From the NCBI RefSeq assembly GCF_001042475.2, contig NZ_LECW02000020.1, forward strand, positions 124,001 to 188,000: 64,000 nt of DNA. The letters are read 5' to 3'. Shown in pieces: positions 33,303 through 43,470 of the stretch. The DNA is from Bacillus glycinifermentans. Lineage in GTDB: Bacteria > Bacillota > Bacilli > Bacillales > Bacillaceae. The translations under genes and the position numbers were made by a program. The notes beneath the pieces were generated by a model that was not told the DNA's origin, made no database searches, and saw only the letters and a list, made by a program, of their open reading frames with translations. Each line of letters opens with the position of its first letter. The stretch's first letter is position 1.

Positions 33303-34253
33303 TTACAAAGTCGATTCCCGCACGATCAGCTCCGGCTCAAAAAATCGATTTCCTTGAGCGGCTCCGCCTTCATTTATTTTGTTCAGCAGCGTTTTTGCAC
33401 AGGCTTCCCCCATTTCAACGACGGGCTGTCTGACCGTTGTCAAGCGGGGCGATGAAATGCGGTCGAGAAAAACGCCGTCATATCCGGTGACTGCCGTATC
33501 TTCGGGAATCCTTTTCCCCAGCGACTGGGCCGCACGGATGACGCCGAGTGCAATGCGGTCGGAAGCGCAGACAAACGCAGCCGGCCCCTCCAGAGATGCC
33601 AGCAGCTCTTTCGCCAGACATTCGCTTTTTTTTGAGCTGTTTTCCATTCGGAACACCCTTGTTTCTTTCAATCCTTCATTCATCGCCTGTAAGTATCCTT
33701 TTTCCCTTGATCGTTCAAAAGGCTCATCCAAATCAATGCCAAAAAAGATGACATTCCTGTTTCCAAGGCCCATGACGTGGCGGGTTGCCATATAAACGCC
33801 TTTTTCGTTGTTCACATCGATAAAATCATAGCCCATCTCGTTTTGTCCAAAAACGACAATCGGCTTTTCAAAAGCTTTGATCACTCCTTCAAAATCAACC
33901 TTTCTTAAGCCTGTCGCAATAATCCCGTCGCATTGGCCGATGTTAAGAGATTTTCTTGTCACAAGCTGCAATGCATAATGATGGCGATCCAGCTCCCGGC
34001 TGATCCCGGTCAGCAGGTTCATGTAATAAGGTTCTGTCGTATCCATTTCCTCAAGGATGAGAAGCTTCACAACCTGTGTTCTGTTTTGAACGAGCGCCCT
34101 TGCCGCATAGTTAGGAATATAATTCAGCTCTTCCATCGCAGAGTAAACCAGCTTCTTCAGCTCATCCGTCACCGTCTCAGGATGATTGATCACCCGCGAT
34201 ACCGTCATTTTCGACACATTTGCTTTTTTTGCTACATCTGACAACGTTGCCAT
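33303..34253 (-). CDS. mdxR: MdxR (YvdE), LacI-family regulator of the maltodextrin operon
   Basis: A 316-residue LacI/GalR regulator. N-terminal helix-turn-helix ATLSDVAKKANVSKMTVSRVINH and hinge YIPNYAARALVQNRT, followed by a periplasmic-binding-like sensor domain (residues 60-316) with VTGYDGVFLDRISSPRLTTVRQP near the end. Placed at the head of the maltodextrin cluster and followed by two promoters with matching palindromes, it is the expected regulator; B. subtilis YvdE is named MdxR. No terminator separates it from yvdF. Confidence 0.87.
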   Translation of the reverse strand: MATLSDVAKKANVSKMTVSRVINHPETVTDELKKLVYSAMEELNYIPNYAARALVQNRTQVVKLLILEEMDTTEPYYMNLLTGISRELDRHHYALQLVTRKSLNIGQCDGIIATGLRKVDFEGVIKAFEKPIVVFGQNEMGYDFIDVNNEKGVYMATRHVMGLGNRNVIFFGIDLDEPFERSREKGYLQAMNEGLKETRVFRMENSSKKSECLAKELLASLEGPAAFVCASDRIALGVIRAAQSLGKRIPEDTAVTGYDGVFLDRISSPRLTTVRQPVVEMGEACAKTLLNKINEGGAAQGNRFFEPELIVRESTL

Positions 34254-34346
34254 TTTTCATCCCGCCTCACATGCGCTTATTCAAACTGCCCGGAACTGAA
34301 GACAATTTGTTAAAATGTATTATATTACGTAATCAAAGCGAAGAAA

Positions 34347-34378
34347 TAAAAAAGCAGATTTCCTAAAGGAAATCTGCT
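34347..34378 (-). terminator. Terminator after the alpha-amylase gene
   Basis: Minus-strand stem GCAGATTTCC / GGAAATCTGC followed by six T. Confidence 0.9.
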
Positions 34379-34386
34379 GGCTGACC

Positions 34387-35916
<1,530 letters not shown>

Positions 35917-35955
35917 TTACATCTCCCCTTTCTTCTTGATTGCTCATTAATCCTC

Positions 35956-35984
35956 ATCATATAATAGAAAGAATTTTTAGACAA
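35956..35984 (-). promoter_or_regulatory. Promoter of the alpha-amylase gene
   Basis: -35 TTGTCT (35984-35979), 17-base spacer, -10 TATGAT (35961-35956), 40 bases before the start codon. No convincing cre site is visible nearby. Confidence 0.7.
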
Positions 35985-36012
35985 ATACCTTTTTTCCTAT
36001 AATTTCCGCGGA

Positions 36013-36055
36013 ATAAAAATACGGAGAAAGCATTCGATTGAACACTTTCTCCGCA
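36013..36055 (-). terminator. Terminator after the deacetylase gene
   Basis: Minus-strand stem GCGGAGAAAG / CTTTCTCCG followed by TATTTTTATT. Confidence 0.8.
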
Positions 36056-36058
36056 GTC

Positions 36059-37441
36059 TTAATGCCCTCTGTGTTTTTGAATCTCTTCAAGCTGTGTTAC
36101 CGTAACCAGTTTGTAGCCTTGCTTCGTTAACCGTTTGATAATCTCCTCGGCGGCGCTGGCGGATGTCGCGTAAATATCGTGCATCAAAATGACTTTTCCG
36201 TCCCCTGCACGGCTCATGACATGATTAACGATGTAATCTTTATTTTTATATTTCCAGTCTTCCGGATCCACGTCCCATAAAGCGATTTTTAAATTCGTGA
36301 GCCCGCGGACGGAATCGTTTATGCCGCCGTAGGGAGGCCTTAAGTGTGTCGGAAAATGGCCGCTGATTTTCTCAATGACGGTTTGCGTATCATTGATTTC
36401 CTTATATGCCCTTTCCTTGGAAAGCCTTGTGAGCAATGGATGATCCCAGGAATGGTTGCCGACTTCATTTCCTTCCTTCAGCATCCTTTTGATCGTTTCC
36501 GGGTAATATTGGGCCCTGCTTCCCAAGACGAAGAAGGTCGCATGGCCGTCGTATTTTTTTAACGCGTCAAGGATTTTGTTTGTCGGAGCAGGGTTCGGAC
36601 CGTCATCAAACGTCAACGCGATGACTTTGTCATTCGGGTTCACGCGGATTTCTTCCTTCGGAATCGGAACGGCGCCTTTATGCTTCGGGTTTTCCTGCGA
36701 TGTTTTATTTTTTGTCATGCTTTTATATTGATCTCGCAAAATATCTTTTAATTCGTCTTTTTCGATTTTCACGGACTGATCCAAGCCAGTCTGCCCTTTC
36801 TCAAAATAAAATTCGATCTCGTCTTCAAGAAGGGAGAAGCGGCTGAAATTCTTTTCTGACGGGCTTGTTCCTTTCCTTAACAGGTCGGCGTCAGCGTTAG
36901 GATTTTTGCGTTTTAATTGTTCATAAGAAATGTTTGCGATCCTGTACAGAAAATCGGAGTTTTTCACAAAAAGATCGTCCAGGCCAAGCATTTTTTTGTG
37001 CTTCAAATCGGCATTGAACGTTTTGATTGATGTCTTTCCCACGCCGTCGGTTTCTATGTATTCGGTTAAAACAACCGCAGCAGCCTGCTTTGAATAATAG
37101 GCAACCTTATACTTGATATTCAATTCAAACGGCCCGCTTTCTTTACGGGCGCGCGCTTGTTCGTTTTCTTTTTTAAAACGGTTCAGTTCCCCGCTCACGT
37201 ATTCTTTTAATCGATCATCGATTTCTTTTATATGAAAAACCGGGTAATGGACAGCATATCTCTCTTGTTCGCTGTCGCTGACCAGCGATTCGACCCCGAT
37301 GCCGGATTGGCCGCGGCCCTTTTCTTGTTTTTTGGCCTCTGTATGGCCTGCCGCCTTATTGGAAGAGCACCCCGCCAACACTATGAAAATACTCATAAAG
37401 ATTACGATATTAATCCATCGATTCGATGGTTTGACAGACAT
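36059..37441 (-). CDS. PdaC-like polysaccharide/peptidoglycan deacetylase lipoprotein
   Basis: A 460-residue predicted lipoprotein (lipobox LAGCS near residue 22). After a linker comes a DUF4163/DUF3298-type region (about 70-235, VKIEKDELKDILRDQY) and a NodB deacetylase domain (about 265-455): ALTFDDGPNP with the catalytic and metal Asp near 275, the metal motif HSWDHPLL near 327, LRPPYGG near 365 and VILMHDI near 415. B. subtilis PdaC (YjeA) has the same two-part design and deacetylates N-acetylmuramic acid. The DUF3298-type region is shared with the gene upstream at 37501-38178. Confidence 0.87.
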   Translation of the reverse strand: MSVKPSNRWINIVIFMSIFIVLAGCSSNKAAGHTEAKKQEKGRGQSGIGVESLVSDSEQERYAVHYPVFHIKEIDDRLKEYVSGELNRFKKENEQARARKESGPFELNIKYKVAYYSKQAAAVVLTEYIETDGVGKTSIKTFNADLKHKKMLGLDDLFVKNSDFLYRIANISYEQLKRKNPNADADLLRKGTSPSEKNFSRFSLLEDEIEFYFEKGQTGLDQSVKIEKDELKDILRDQYKSMTKNKTSQENPKHKGAVPIPKEEIRVNPNDKVIALTFDDGPNPAPTNKILDALKKYDGHATFFVLGSRAQYYPETIKRMLKEGNEVGNHSWDHPLLTRLSKERAYKEINDTQTVIEKISGHFPTHLRPPYGGINDSVRGLTNLKIALWDVDPEDWKYKNKDYIVNHVMSRAGDGKVILMHDIYATSASAAEEIIKRLTKQGYKLVTVTQLEEIQKHRGH

Positions 37442-37500
37442 CCTTGCTCACTCTCCTGCTGCAGTTGGATTCGTTTACCCTGCCAAAAAAAGATGTCTGC

Positions 37501-38178
37501 CTAATATAAAAATGAGGAAGGAATCTTAATTTCCTGGTTTCCGGAAGAAGACGGCCCGATATCATACTGCTGAAATACAATGGAAATCCCGCTGTCCGTA
37601 AAATAAAACGCAGTATCTTGATCTAAACGGATATCGCTCTTTTTAAGGTCAGAATAAAATTGTTCCGAATGCTTGTTCAAATAACTGAAAATGTAGTTTT
37701 TCGCCTTTTCGATTTTTGCCTGATTATTTAACACGTCCGGCAGCGTAATCCGCCTATGTTCGTTTAAATCATAGTTATAGGATGTGGCGGTATACACCCC
37801 GTGCGCCCCGCCGGTATATTGATAGTCATAGATGAAAAAGCTCAGCCTATCCCCGTCGTTGTAATTGACTTTATAGGACGTTTCATACGCGCTTTCCCCG
37901 CCGCTTTGATCCGCCTCTTTTTTCAACATTTCATATTCTTTATAAGAGGCTTCCATGTGGCGACCAATCGCATCATTGATCATTTTCAAATCCTTGTCTT
38001 TTAAATCGCTGAATTTCGGATAGGATAAAGATTCTTTCCCCTTGTAAACCTCCGTATAGACGCCCGCTTTTTTATTAGGGGAAGCATTGATAAGCGATGA
38101 ACTTTTATTGATCGTAAACAGCAATAAAGCCGTTAGGACTAAAAAACCTAATGCCGCCATTGCTTTTTGTATCGACAT
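37501..38178 (-). CDS. RsiV-like DUF3298 membrane-anchored protein
   Basis: A 225-residue protein with one N-terminal membrane helix (about residues 8-26) and an extracellular domain resembling the DUF3298 region of RsiV (YDYQYTGGAHGVYTATSYNYDL, IRLDQDTAFYFTDSGISIVFQQYDIGP). RsiV is the lysozyme-sensing anti-sigma factor of SigV; this protein lacks its cytoplasmic sigma-binding part, so it is not RsiV itself. It precedes the deacetylase gene by 59 bases on the same strand, so a shared envelope or lysozyme-resistance role is a reasonable inference. Confidence 0.75.
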   Translation of the reverse strand: MSIQKAMAALGFLVLTALLLFTINKSSSLINASPNKKAGVYTEVYKGKESLSYPKFSDLKDKDLKMINDAIGRHMEASYKEYEMLKKEADQSGGESAYETSYKVNYNDGDRLSFFIYDYQYTGGAHGVYTATSYNYDLNEHRRITLPDVLNNQAKIEKAKNYIFSYLNKHSEQFYSDLKKSDIRLDQDTAFYFTDSGISIVFQQYDIGPSSSGNQEIKIPSSFLY

Positions 38179-38295
38179 ATTTCAAGTTAAACCTCTTTCA
38201 ATCTCATGATTTTTAACCTTTGTAACATAAATGTAATATTTATATCACAATTGTAATGATACTTAACTTTAAATCTCTCGTCAACCTTTTGATAC

Positions 38296-38333
38296 AAAAA
38301 AGACACTCTCAAAATCTTTGAGAATGTCTTTTT
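38296..38333 (-). terminator. Terminator after the DUF2269-like gene
   Basis: Stem AAAGACATTCTCAAA / TTTGAGAGTGTCTTT with six T on the minus strand; T runs on both sides allow use from either direction. Confidence 0.8.
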
Positions 38334-38371
38334 ATCGGCGGATGGCGCCTTTTTTTCCAGAATTCATTCTT

Positions 38372-38875
38372 TTACAGCGCCGTTTTTTTCTTTTTCCACG
38401 GCTTTAATACAGAAATGCAAATGATAAAAACCGTTATTGCGATTTGGACAATGGCGGCATATTGCCTTAAAGTGTGATTGTGCATGAATACAGGACTGTT
38501 CAAAGCCGAAGCTTTCCCCGCCTCAAGCATCGCCATATTCGCTTCCATCAATTGATCGACAATAAAGATTCCGATGAACGTCTGGATGATGAAAAGCACC
38601 CATTTTACCGCGACCCATCTATGCTTAAAAAATCCCCATTTTGTAAAGATGCCGTATAGAAGTCCGATGAGCAAAGTGCCGACCGCGCCGATTCTGATGA
38701 TATAGTCGCTAATGATTACGGTATGCCGATAGAAGTCAAACGTTTCATGATACGCAGCCAAATTCACCGCAAAGTTCAATGCCAAAGAGCTCATGATGCC
38801 GCCGAAAAACAGGGCTGCTAATAAAATATGAGCGATTTTCAGCCATTTCATCCCTGCCGGACCTAATGTCTTCAA
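38372..38875 (-). CDS. DUF2269-like four-helix membrane protein
   Basis: A 167-residue protein with four membrane helices: WLKIAHILLAALFFGGIMSS, DYIIRIGAVGTLLIGLLYGI, VAVKWVLFIIQTFIGIFIVD and AIVQIAITVFIICISVL. The WLKIAHILLA start and HRWVAVKWVLF pattern fit DUF2269. Function unknown. I select a TTG start six bases after AAAGGAGAGG; an ATG seven codons upstream lies before that site and another eight codons downstream has a poor one. Confidence 0.72.
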   Translation of the reverse strand: MKTLGPAGMKWLKIAHILLAALFFGGIMSSLALNFAVNLAAYHETFDFYRHTVIISDYIIRIGAVGTLLIGLLYGIFTKWGFFKHRWVAVKWVLFIIQTFIGIFIVDQLMEANMAMLEAGKASALNSPVFMHNHTLRQYAAIVQIAITVFIICISVLKPWKKKKTAL

Positions 38876-38960
38876 TCTATTCCTCTCCTTTAACAATCAG
38901 TCCTGTCAAGTGTAGCAAGGAATCCGGCGTTCAAACATGAGCCCGGGTCTTAAGGAAAGA

Positions 38961-39926
38961 TCAGCCCGGAGTTGTATTTTTTTCGTATTGATTTAACATG
39001 TCAAGCAGCGTATCCTTTGTCTTTTCGATTAATTCTGCGGGCCTTTCAATGACGGCTTCCCGGCCGTAAGAAATAAAATACTCGGAGAAGAAACCGAAGT
39101 CGTGCCGTGAGATATGTCCTTTCAGCACCCCGGAGCCGTCTTCTCTCCGGTGCAGTTCAATATACGGCCATTTGACGGATCCGTACCGCTCTGCACCTTT
39201 TTCCGACAGCTCGACACGGAGCTCGAGCATATCCCGGCGGGGAGCAAGAACTGAAAACCGGTTTTTCAAATCAACATCGGCCAGATCAAGCGGCTCCGCC
39301 TTATCATCCCGTTCCGCAAAGCTGATGCGGTCGCATCTGAACATTCGATAATCATTTCTCAAAAAACAATAAGCCGGACAATACCATTTTCCTTGATTTG
39401 CGTATATGCCGATCGGCTGAATCTTTCTCTCTGTGGCTGCGCCGCCCGACTCATAGCTGATGGCGACGACTTCCTGCCGGACGGCTGCCTTCAGCAGCAA
39501 TCGTAAAAACGGGATGTTATCTTTTTGCTGATGGGCCGAGAAAAAATCAACGCGGTCTTTCATGCTGTCGATCGTTTCCCTAATGTCTCCGGCAAGGTTC
39601 AAGTAAAATTTTTTCTTGATTGATTCGTATTGGGCGTCAAACGGCAGAGATATGTAATGCCTTAACGCATGAATCGCAAAAAAGATCGAGACCGCTTCAT
39701 CCTCGCTGAACGCGATGGGAGGGAGAATTCTTTCGTTTAACACTTGGTAGCCGCCATGCGGCCCCGTCTCGGAATAAAGGGGAACACCCATCTCGCTCAG
39801 CTCCTGCAAATCCCTCAGTACGGTTCTTTTGGAAACCCCGAATTCCTGTGCCAACTCACCAACCGTAAACCGTTTCTTCCGATTCACCATCAACATCATT
39901 TCATTCAATCTTTTCGCTTTTGACAT
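38961..39926 (-). CDS. WYL-domain HTH transcriptional regulator (DeoR-like)
   Basis: A 321-residue regulator. The N-terminal HTH_11 unit reads KAKRLNEMMLMVNRKKRFTVGELAQEFGVSKRTVLRDLQELSEMGVPL; a WYL domain follows (about 135-225, EVVAISYESGGAATERKIQPIGIYANQGKWYCPAYC) and a WCX C-terminal part. Such proteins bind ligands, often nucleic acid-related or small molecules. Start at MSKAKRLNE five bases after GGAGG. It diverges from a VOC protein gene, and a 15-base inverted repeat lies between them. Confidence 0.88.
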   Translation of the reverse strand: MSKAKRLNEMMLMVNRKKRFTVGELAQEFGVSKRTVLRDLQELSEMGVPLYSETGPHGGYQVLNERILPPIAFSEDEAVSIFFAIHALRHYISLPFDAQYESIKKKFYLNLAGDIRETIDSMKDRVDFFSAHQQKDNIPFLRLLLKAAVRQEVVAISYESGGAATERKIQPIGIYANQGKWYCPAYCFLRNDYRMFRCDRISFAERDDKAEPLDLADVDLKNRFSVLAPRRDMLELRVELSEKGAERYGSVKWPYIELHRREDGSGVLKGHISRHDFGFFSEYFISYGREAVIERPAELIEKTKDTLLDMLNQYEKNTTPG

Positions 39927-39952
39927 GTATACCTCCACAAAAATTATAACCA

Positions 39953-39967
39953 TGACATAAGTTGTCA
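39953..39967. promoter_or_regulatory. Inverted repeat between the WYL regulator and the VOC gene
   Basis: TGACATAAGTTGTCA, five-base arms TGACA/TGTCA, lies in the 70-base divergent interval. A leftward TATAAT-like element sits next to it at 39944-39949 and a rightward TATAAT at 39972-39977. A plausible autoregulatory operator. Confidence 0.55.
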
Positions 39968-39996
39968 CCATTATAATATAAAGGAGATGTTTCTTT

Positions 39997-40419
39997 ATGT
40001 CATTACAGCTCACCCCGTACATCCTGATGAACGGAGAGGCAAAAAAAGCAATCGAATACTATCGGGAGGCGCTAGGTGCCGAGGTTATTTTTCAGCAGAC
40101 GATAGGAGAAGGTCCAGAGGATGAAGCAGCAAAATTTCAGGAACATGAATTAGACTTTGTTGCCCACGCCGTATTAAAAATCGGCGAAACAACCATTATG
40201 ATCGCAGATATTATCCCGGAGCTGCCTTTTCAAAACGGGAACCAGCTCTCTATCTGCGTGACGGCGAGCGAGGTTTCCGAAGCTAAACGGCTCTATGAAA
40301 AACTCCGGGAACAAGGAAAAGTCGTGACTGAACTCGAAAAGACTTACTTCAGCCCGGCCTACGGCATGGTCATTGATCCGTTCGGCGTGACCTTTCAAAT
40401 TTTTGCGGCGAGAACGTGA
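39997..40419 (+). CDS. PhnB-like VOC-family protein
   Basis: A 140-residue vicinal oxygen chelate protein of the PhnB/3-demethylubiquinone-like branch: LTPYILMNGEAKKAIEYYREALGAEVIFQQ near the start, GNQLSICVTASEVSEAKRLYEKL in the middle and the end AYGMVIDPFGVTFQIFA. Function unknown; relatives are glyoxalase or antibiotic-binding-like. AAAGGAGATG ribosome site. Likely controlled by the divergent WYL regulator. Confidence 0.85.
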   Translation: MSLQLTPYILMNGEAKKAIEYYREALGAEVIFQQTIGEGPEDEAAKFQEHELDFVAHAVLKIGETTIMIADIIPELPFQNGNQLSICVTASEVSEAKRLYEKLREQGKVVTELEKTYFSPAYGMVIDPFGVTFQIFAART

Positions 40420-40428
40420 TTCGGGTAA

Positions 40429-40459
40429 AGAGGCCTTTCTTAATAGAAGAAAGGCCTTA
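40429..40459. terminator. Convergent terminator
   Basis: Stem AGGCCTTTCTT / AGAAAGGCCTT between two converging genes; the T runs are short. Confidence 0.65.
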
Positions 40460-40466
40460 TGACAAA

Positions 40467-41306
40467 TCACCGCGATTCAACCAGGCGCTTCAGCTTGGCT
40501 TCGGTTTCCGTATTTTCGACAGGCGTATAGACGCTGCATCGCAAATCGGCATCTCCCTGCACCTGCAGCGACATCAGGTTAAACAGCATTTTTCCGGCCC
40601 TGGCGTGGCGGAATTCAATTAATACTTCCGGCGCCGAGCTTACCTCGCTTTCATTCCACAATTTATGAAATTCCGGATAGGCTTGTTCCATCTCTTCTAT
40701 GAACTGCGAGTACCAGTCATCAGCAACATATTGCCCGTAATATGTTCTGAAAATGGCGATAAATCCTCTCACAAAATGCTCCCAGTTTACCGCGAGACTC
40801 CTGAATTCCTTTCTGGAAAACAGCAGCCGTATGAGATTTCTCTCTTCTAGCGGAATTTGGTCAAAGTTTATAAACACATGGGCTGCTGCCTCATTCCACC
40901 CGACAATGTGGCACCTTCTGTCGGATATAATCGTCGGACAATAGCGAAGCTCCTGCAGGATTTTGCTCAAGGCCGGGCTGATCTCTGTTTCGGTTTCAAT
41001 CGGGGACGCCTGTTTCACCCCTTCTTCAAATGCAAGGGCATATAAATAATTCCGCTCATCCTTGTTTAGCTGCAAGGCATCTGAGACGGCATCCAATACC
41101 GCGGCGGACACTTTGATATCCCTGCCTTGTTCCAGCCACGTATACCATGTTGTGCTGACGCCTGCCAATTGGGCGACTTCTTCCCTTCTTAAGCCAGGCG
41201 TTCTTCTGCGGGTGCCTGTCGGCAGTCCGACCATTTGCGGATGAATTTTGGAACGCTGGGTTTTCAAAAACTCCGATAGCGCTTGAAGTCTTGTTTCAGG
41301 TTTCAT
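40467..41306 (-). CDS. MmyB-like XRE transcriptional regulator
   Basis: A 279-residue regulator. N-terminal XRE helix-turn-helix with the MmyB hallmark RRTPGLRREEVAQLAGVSTTWYTWLEQGRDIKVS (about residues 31-65), then a ligand-binding PAS-like domain (about 100-270). MmyB-type domains are reported to bind fatty acid-like ligands in some actinobacterial cases. Start at MKPETRLQALSEF after AAAGGAG. It diverges from a beta-ketoacyl-ACP synthase gene, so control of that gene in response to a lipid is a testable idea. Confidence 0.87.
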   Translation of the reverse strand: MKPETRLQALSEFLKTQRSKIHPQMVGLPTGTRRRTPGLRREEVAQLAGVSTTWYTWLEQGRDIKVSAAVLDAVSDALQLNKDERNYLYALAFEEGVKQASPIETETEISPALSKILQELRYCPTIISDRRCHIVGWNEAAAHVFINFDQIPLEERNLIRLLFSRKEFRSLAVNWEHFVRGFIAIFRTYYGQYVADDWYSQFIEEMEQAYPEFHKLWNESEVSSAPEVLIEFRHARAGKMLFNLMSLQVQGDADLRCSVYTPVENTETEAKLKRLVESR

Positions 41307-41413
41307 GTGCGTCTCCTTTCTTATCATGGTACTCATTATACTATGATAATCTACAACTTGTAATAGGATACGAAACGGTTAAAATTGAGAATATATTCAA
41401 GGGGGGAATTGCT

Positions 41414-42649
41414 ATGAAAAGAGTCGTCATTACCGGTATGGGAGTTATTTCTCCTCTGGGCAATGATGTGAATACGTTTTGGAACCGTTTAGTGAGCGGG
41501 GAATCCGGAATATCCTCTATCAATACGCTTGATACTTCGCGTCTCAAAACAAAAATAGCTGGAATGGTCCGCGATTTGGACGCTGAAGGAAGATGGGGAA
41601 AGAAGGAAGCCAGACGATTGGACCGCTTTACCCAGTTTGCCTTGGCAGCCGCTGAACAAGCGCTGGAACAATCCCGATTGCAGCTTGATAAGGCCAATCG
41701 TGAACGTTTAGGCGTATATGTCGGTTCAGGAATCGGCGGCATTCATACATTGATTGACCAGGTGAACGTAATGAATGAGCGGGGGCCGGGAAGAGTAAGC
41801 CCAAGCCTGGTGCCGATGATGATATCAAATGCAGCCGCAGCCCAAATCAGCATCAGATTGGGAGCGCTGGGCCCGTCGTTATCACCGGTAACCGCATGCT
41901 CCATCGGGAATACTTCGATTGGCGAAGCATTTTTTGCGATTAAAAACGATGAAGCTGATATCATCTTTGCCGGAGGAAGCGAAGCTGCGATTACGGAATT
42001 GTCATTGGCCAGCTTCGGAAATGCCCAAGCTTTGTCAACGAGAAACGGGGAGCCTGCCCGGGCAAGCCGGCCGTTTGATATCGACCGTGACGGCTTTGTG
42101 ATGAGCGAAGGTGCAGGTATATTGGTATTGGAATCATTGGAAAGCGCCGTATTGAGAAATGCCCCTATTTTATGCGAAGTCATAGGCTATGGCGCGAGCT
42201 CAGATGCGCATCATATGGTGGCATCGCATCCTGAAGGAAAGGGAGCATATGCGGCGATGAATAATGCGCTTAGAAAAGCGAATATAGCAGCCGTTGAGGT
42301 GGATGTGATCAGCGCTCACGCTACAAGCACGCAGGTTGGCGACCGTTCTGAAGTTTTGGCTATCAAGAAGCTGTTTGGCGATCACGCCGGCAAAGTCCCG
42401 GTTACAGCCAACAAATCGATGCTTGGCCATATGCTCGGCGCGGCCGGCGGTGCAGAGGCCATCGCGTTAGTGGAAAGTTTGAGAAAAGGCATCATCCCGC
42501 CGACGATAAATGCGGACAACCCCGATCCGGAGTGCGACTTGGACATTGTACGGGAAGGCGCCCGCAAAGCCTCACTAAATGTCGGACTGTCGAACTCATT
42601 TGGCTTTGGCGGACACAATTCCGCAATTGTATTGAAGAAGTACGAATAA
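41414..42649 (+). CDS. Beta-ketoacyl-ACP synthase II (FabF-like paralogue)
   Basis: A 411-residue condensing enzyme that would extend acyl-ACP with malonyl-ACP. The catalytic triad is present: Cys162 in TACSIGNTS, His302 in AHATSTQVGD and His339 in NKSMLGHMLGAAG, with Lys334. The C-terminal GFGGHN loop is present. It stands alone rather than beside fabHA, where the housekeeping fabF lies in B. subtilis, so it is probably a second KAS II, perhaps for a specialised acyl product. Ribosome site GGGGGG at seven bases. Divergent MmyB-type regulator next door. Confidence 0.92.
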   Translation: MKRVVITGMGVISPLGNDVNTFWNRLVSGESGISSINTLDTSRLKTKIAGMVRDLDAEGRWGKKEARRLDRFTQFALAAAEQALEQSRLQLDKANRERLGVYVGSGIGGIHTLIDQVNVMNERGPGRVSPSLVPMMISNAAAAQISIRLGALGPSLSPVTACSIGNTSIGEAFFAIKNDEADIIFAGGSEAAITELSLASFGNAQALSTRNGEPARASRPFDIDRDGFVMSEGAGILVLESLESAVLRNAPILCEVIGYGASSDAHHMVASHPEGKGAYAAMNNALRKANIAAVEVDVISAHATSTQVGDRSEVLAIKKLFGDHAGKVPVTANKSMLGHMLGAAGGAEAIALVESLRKGIIPPTINADNPDPECDLDIVREGARKASLNVGLSNSFGFGGHNSAIVLKKYE

Positions 42650-42683
42650 AAAGGAGTGAGTTCTGTTTCTCACTCCTTTTTTA
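42648..42683. terminator. Bidirectional terminator
   Basis: Stem AAGGAGTGAG / CTCACTCCTT with A and T runs on either side, between converging genes; the leftward gene stops one base beyond it. Confidence 0.88.
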
Positions 42684-43316
42684 TTAATTCAACCCGGTTT
42701 TGATCCCAAACCCCACCAGCACCAACCCGGCGGTTTTTTGAAAGACCTTCTGAAACTTTGCGTTCCTCAGCCATTTTTTTGCGAAATTAATGAGATAAAC
42801 AAGGATCAAAAACCAAAACACGGCCATGAAGGTCAGGATTAACGCGAGCACAATCAATTGCTGATTCACGCTTTCCTTCAAATTGACAAACTGGGGCATG
42901 ATCGTGATATAGACCAAAACGGTCTTTGGATTGAGAATATTGCTTAACAAGCCCTGTAAAAAAGAATCTTTATAATGGCGCTTCGAGGAATGTTTAAGGT
43001 TCTCGTTTTGCACTTGAATGTCTTCTAACGAAACAGCGTTTTTGGAAAAGAAACTTTTTATGCCTAAATAAATTAAATAGGCGGCCCCTAAATACTTGAT
43101 CGTACTAAAAAGAACCACAGACTTCGCAATGGCAACGGCTAAGCCAAGAATGGCAATCAGCGTCCAGAAGGAAAGTCCCGTCGCCAATCCGAGAACATTG
43201 CAGCGGCCCGCATTCGGACCGTACCGAAGCGTGTTTTTTACAACCAGCATCGTATCGGCTCCCGGTATGACGACCATCATGGCGGCAATCGCTATGTATG
43301 ACACAAGGCTATCCAT
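42684..43316 (-). CDS. yrhP: LysE/RhtB-family exporter (YrhP-like)
   Basis: A 210-residue LysE-type amino acid or small-solute exporter with six membrane segments: the N-terminal PGADTMLVVKNTLRYGPNAG motif with GLATGLSFWTLIAILGLA, and SNILNPKTVLVYITIMPQFV near residue 130, both hallmarks. Start at MDSLVSYIA after GGAGG. It diverges from a TrmB-type regulator; in B. subtilis yrhO (TrmB) and yrhP (LysE) are likewise neighbours. Confidence 0.87.
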   Translation of the reverse strand: MDSLVSYIAIAAMMVVIPGADTMLVVKNTLRYGPNAGRCNVLGLATGLSFWTLIAILGLAVAIAKSVVLFSTIKYLGAAYLIYLGIKSFFSKNAVSLEDIQVQNENLKHSSKRHYKDSFLQGLLSNILNPKTVLVYITIMPQFVNLKESVNQQLIVLALILTFMAVFWFLILVYLINFAKKWLRNAKFQKVFQKTAGLVLVGFGIKTGLN

Positions 43317-43470
43317 ACGATGTTCTCCCTCCATACACGATATTTATTTTTATAGTGACTACCCAAGTAACTACTTAAAAAGTGTATCAGTGCTCTTGAA
43401 AAAAATCAATACGTCCGGCTAAAATATGAGTTACAAAGGTAGCGACTATTCCTTGACGTGAGGAGGATCT

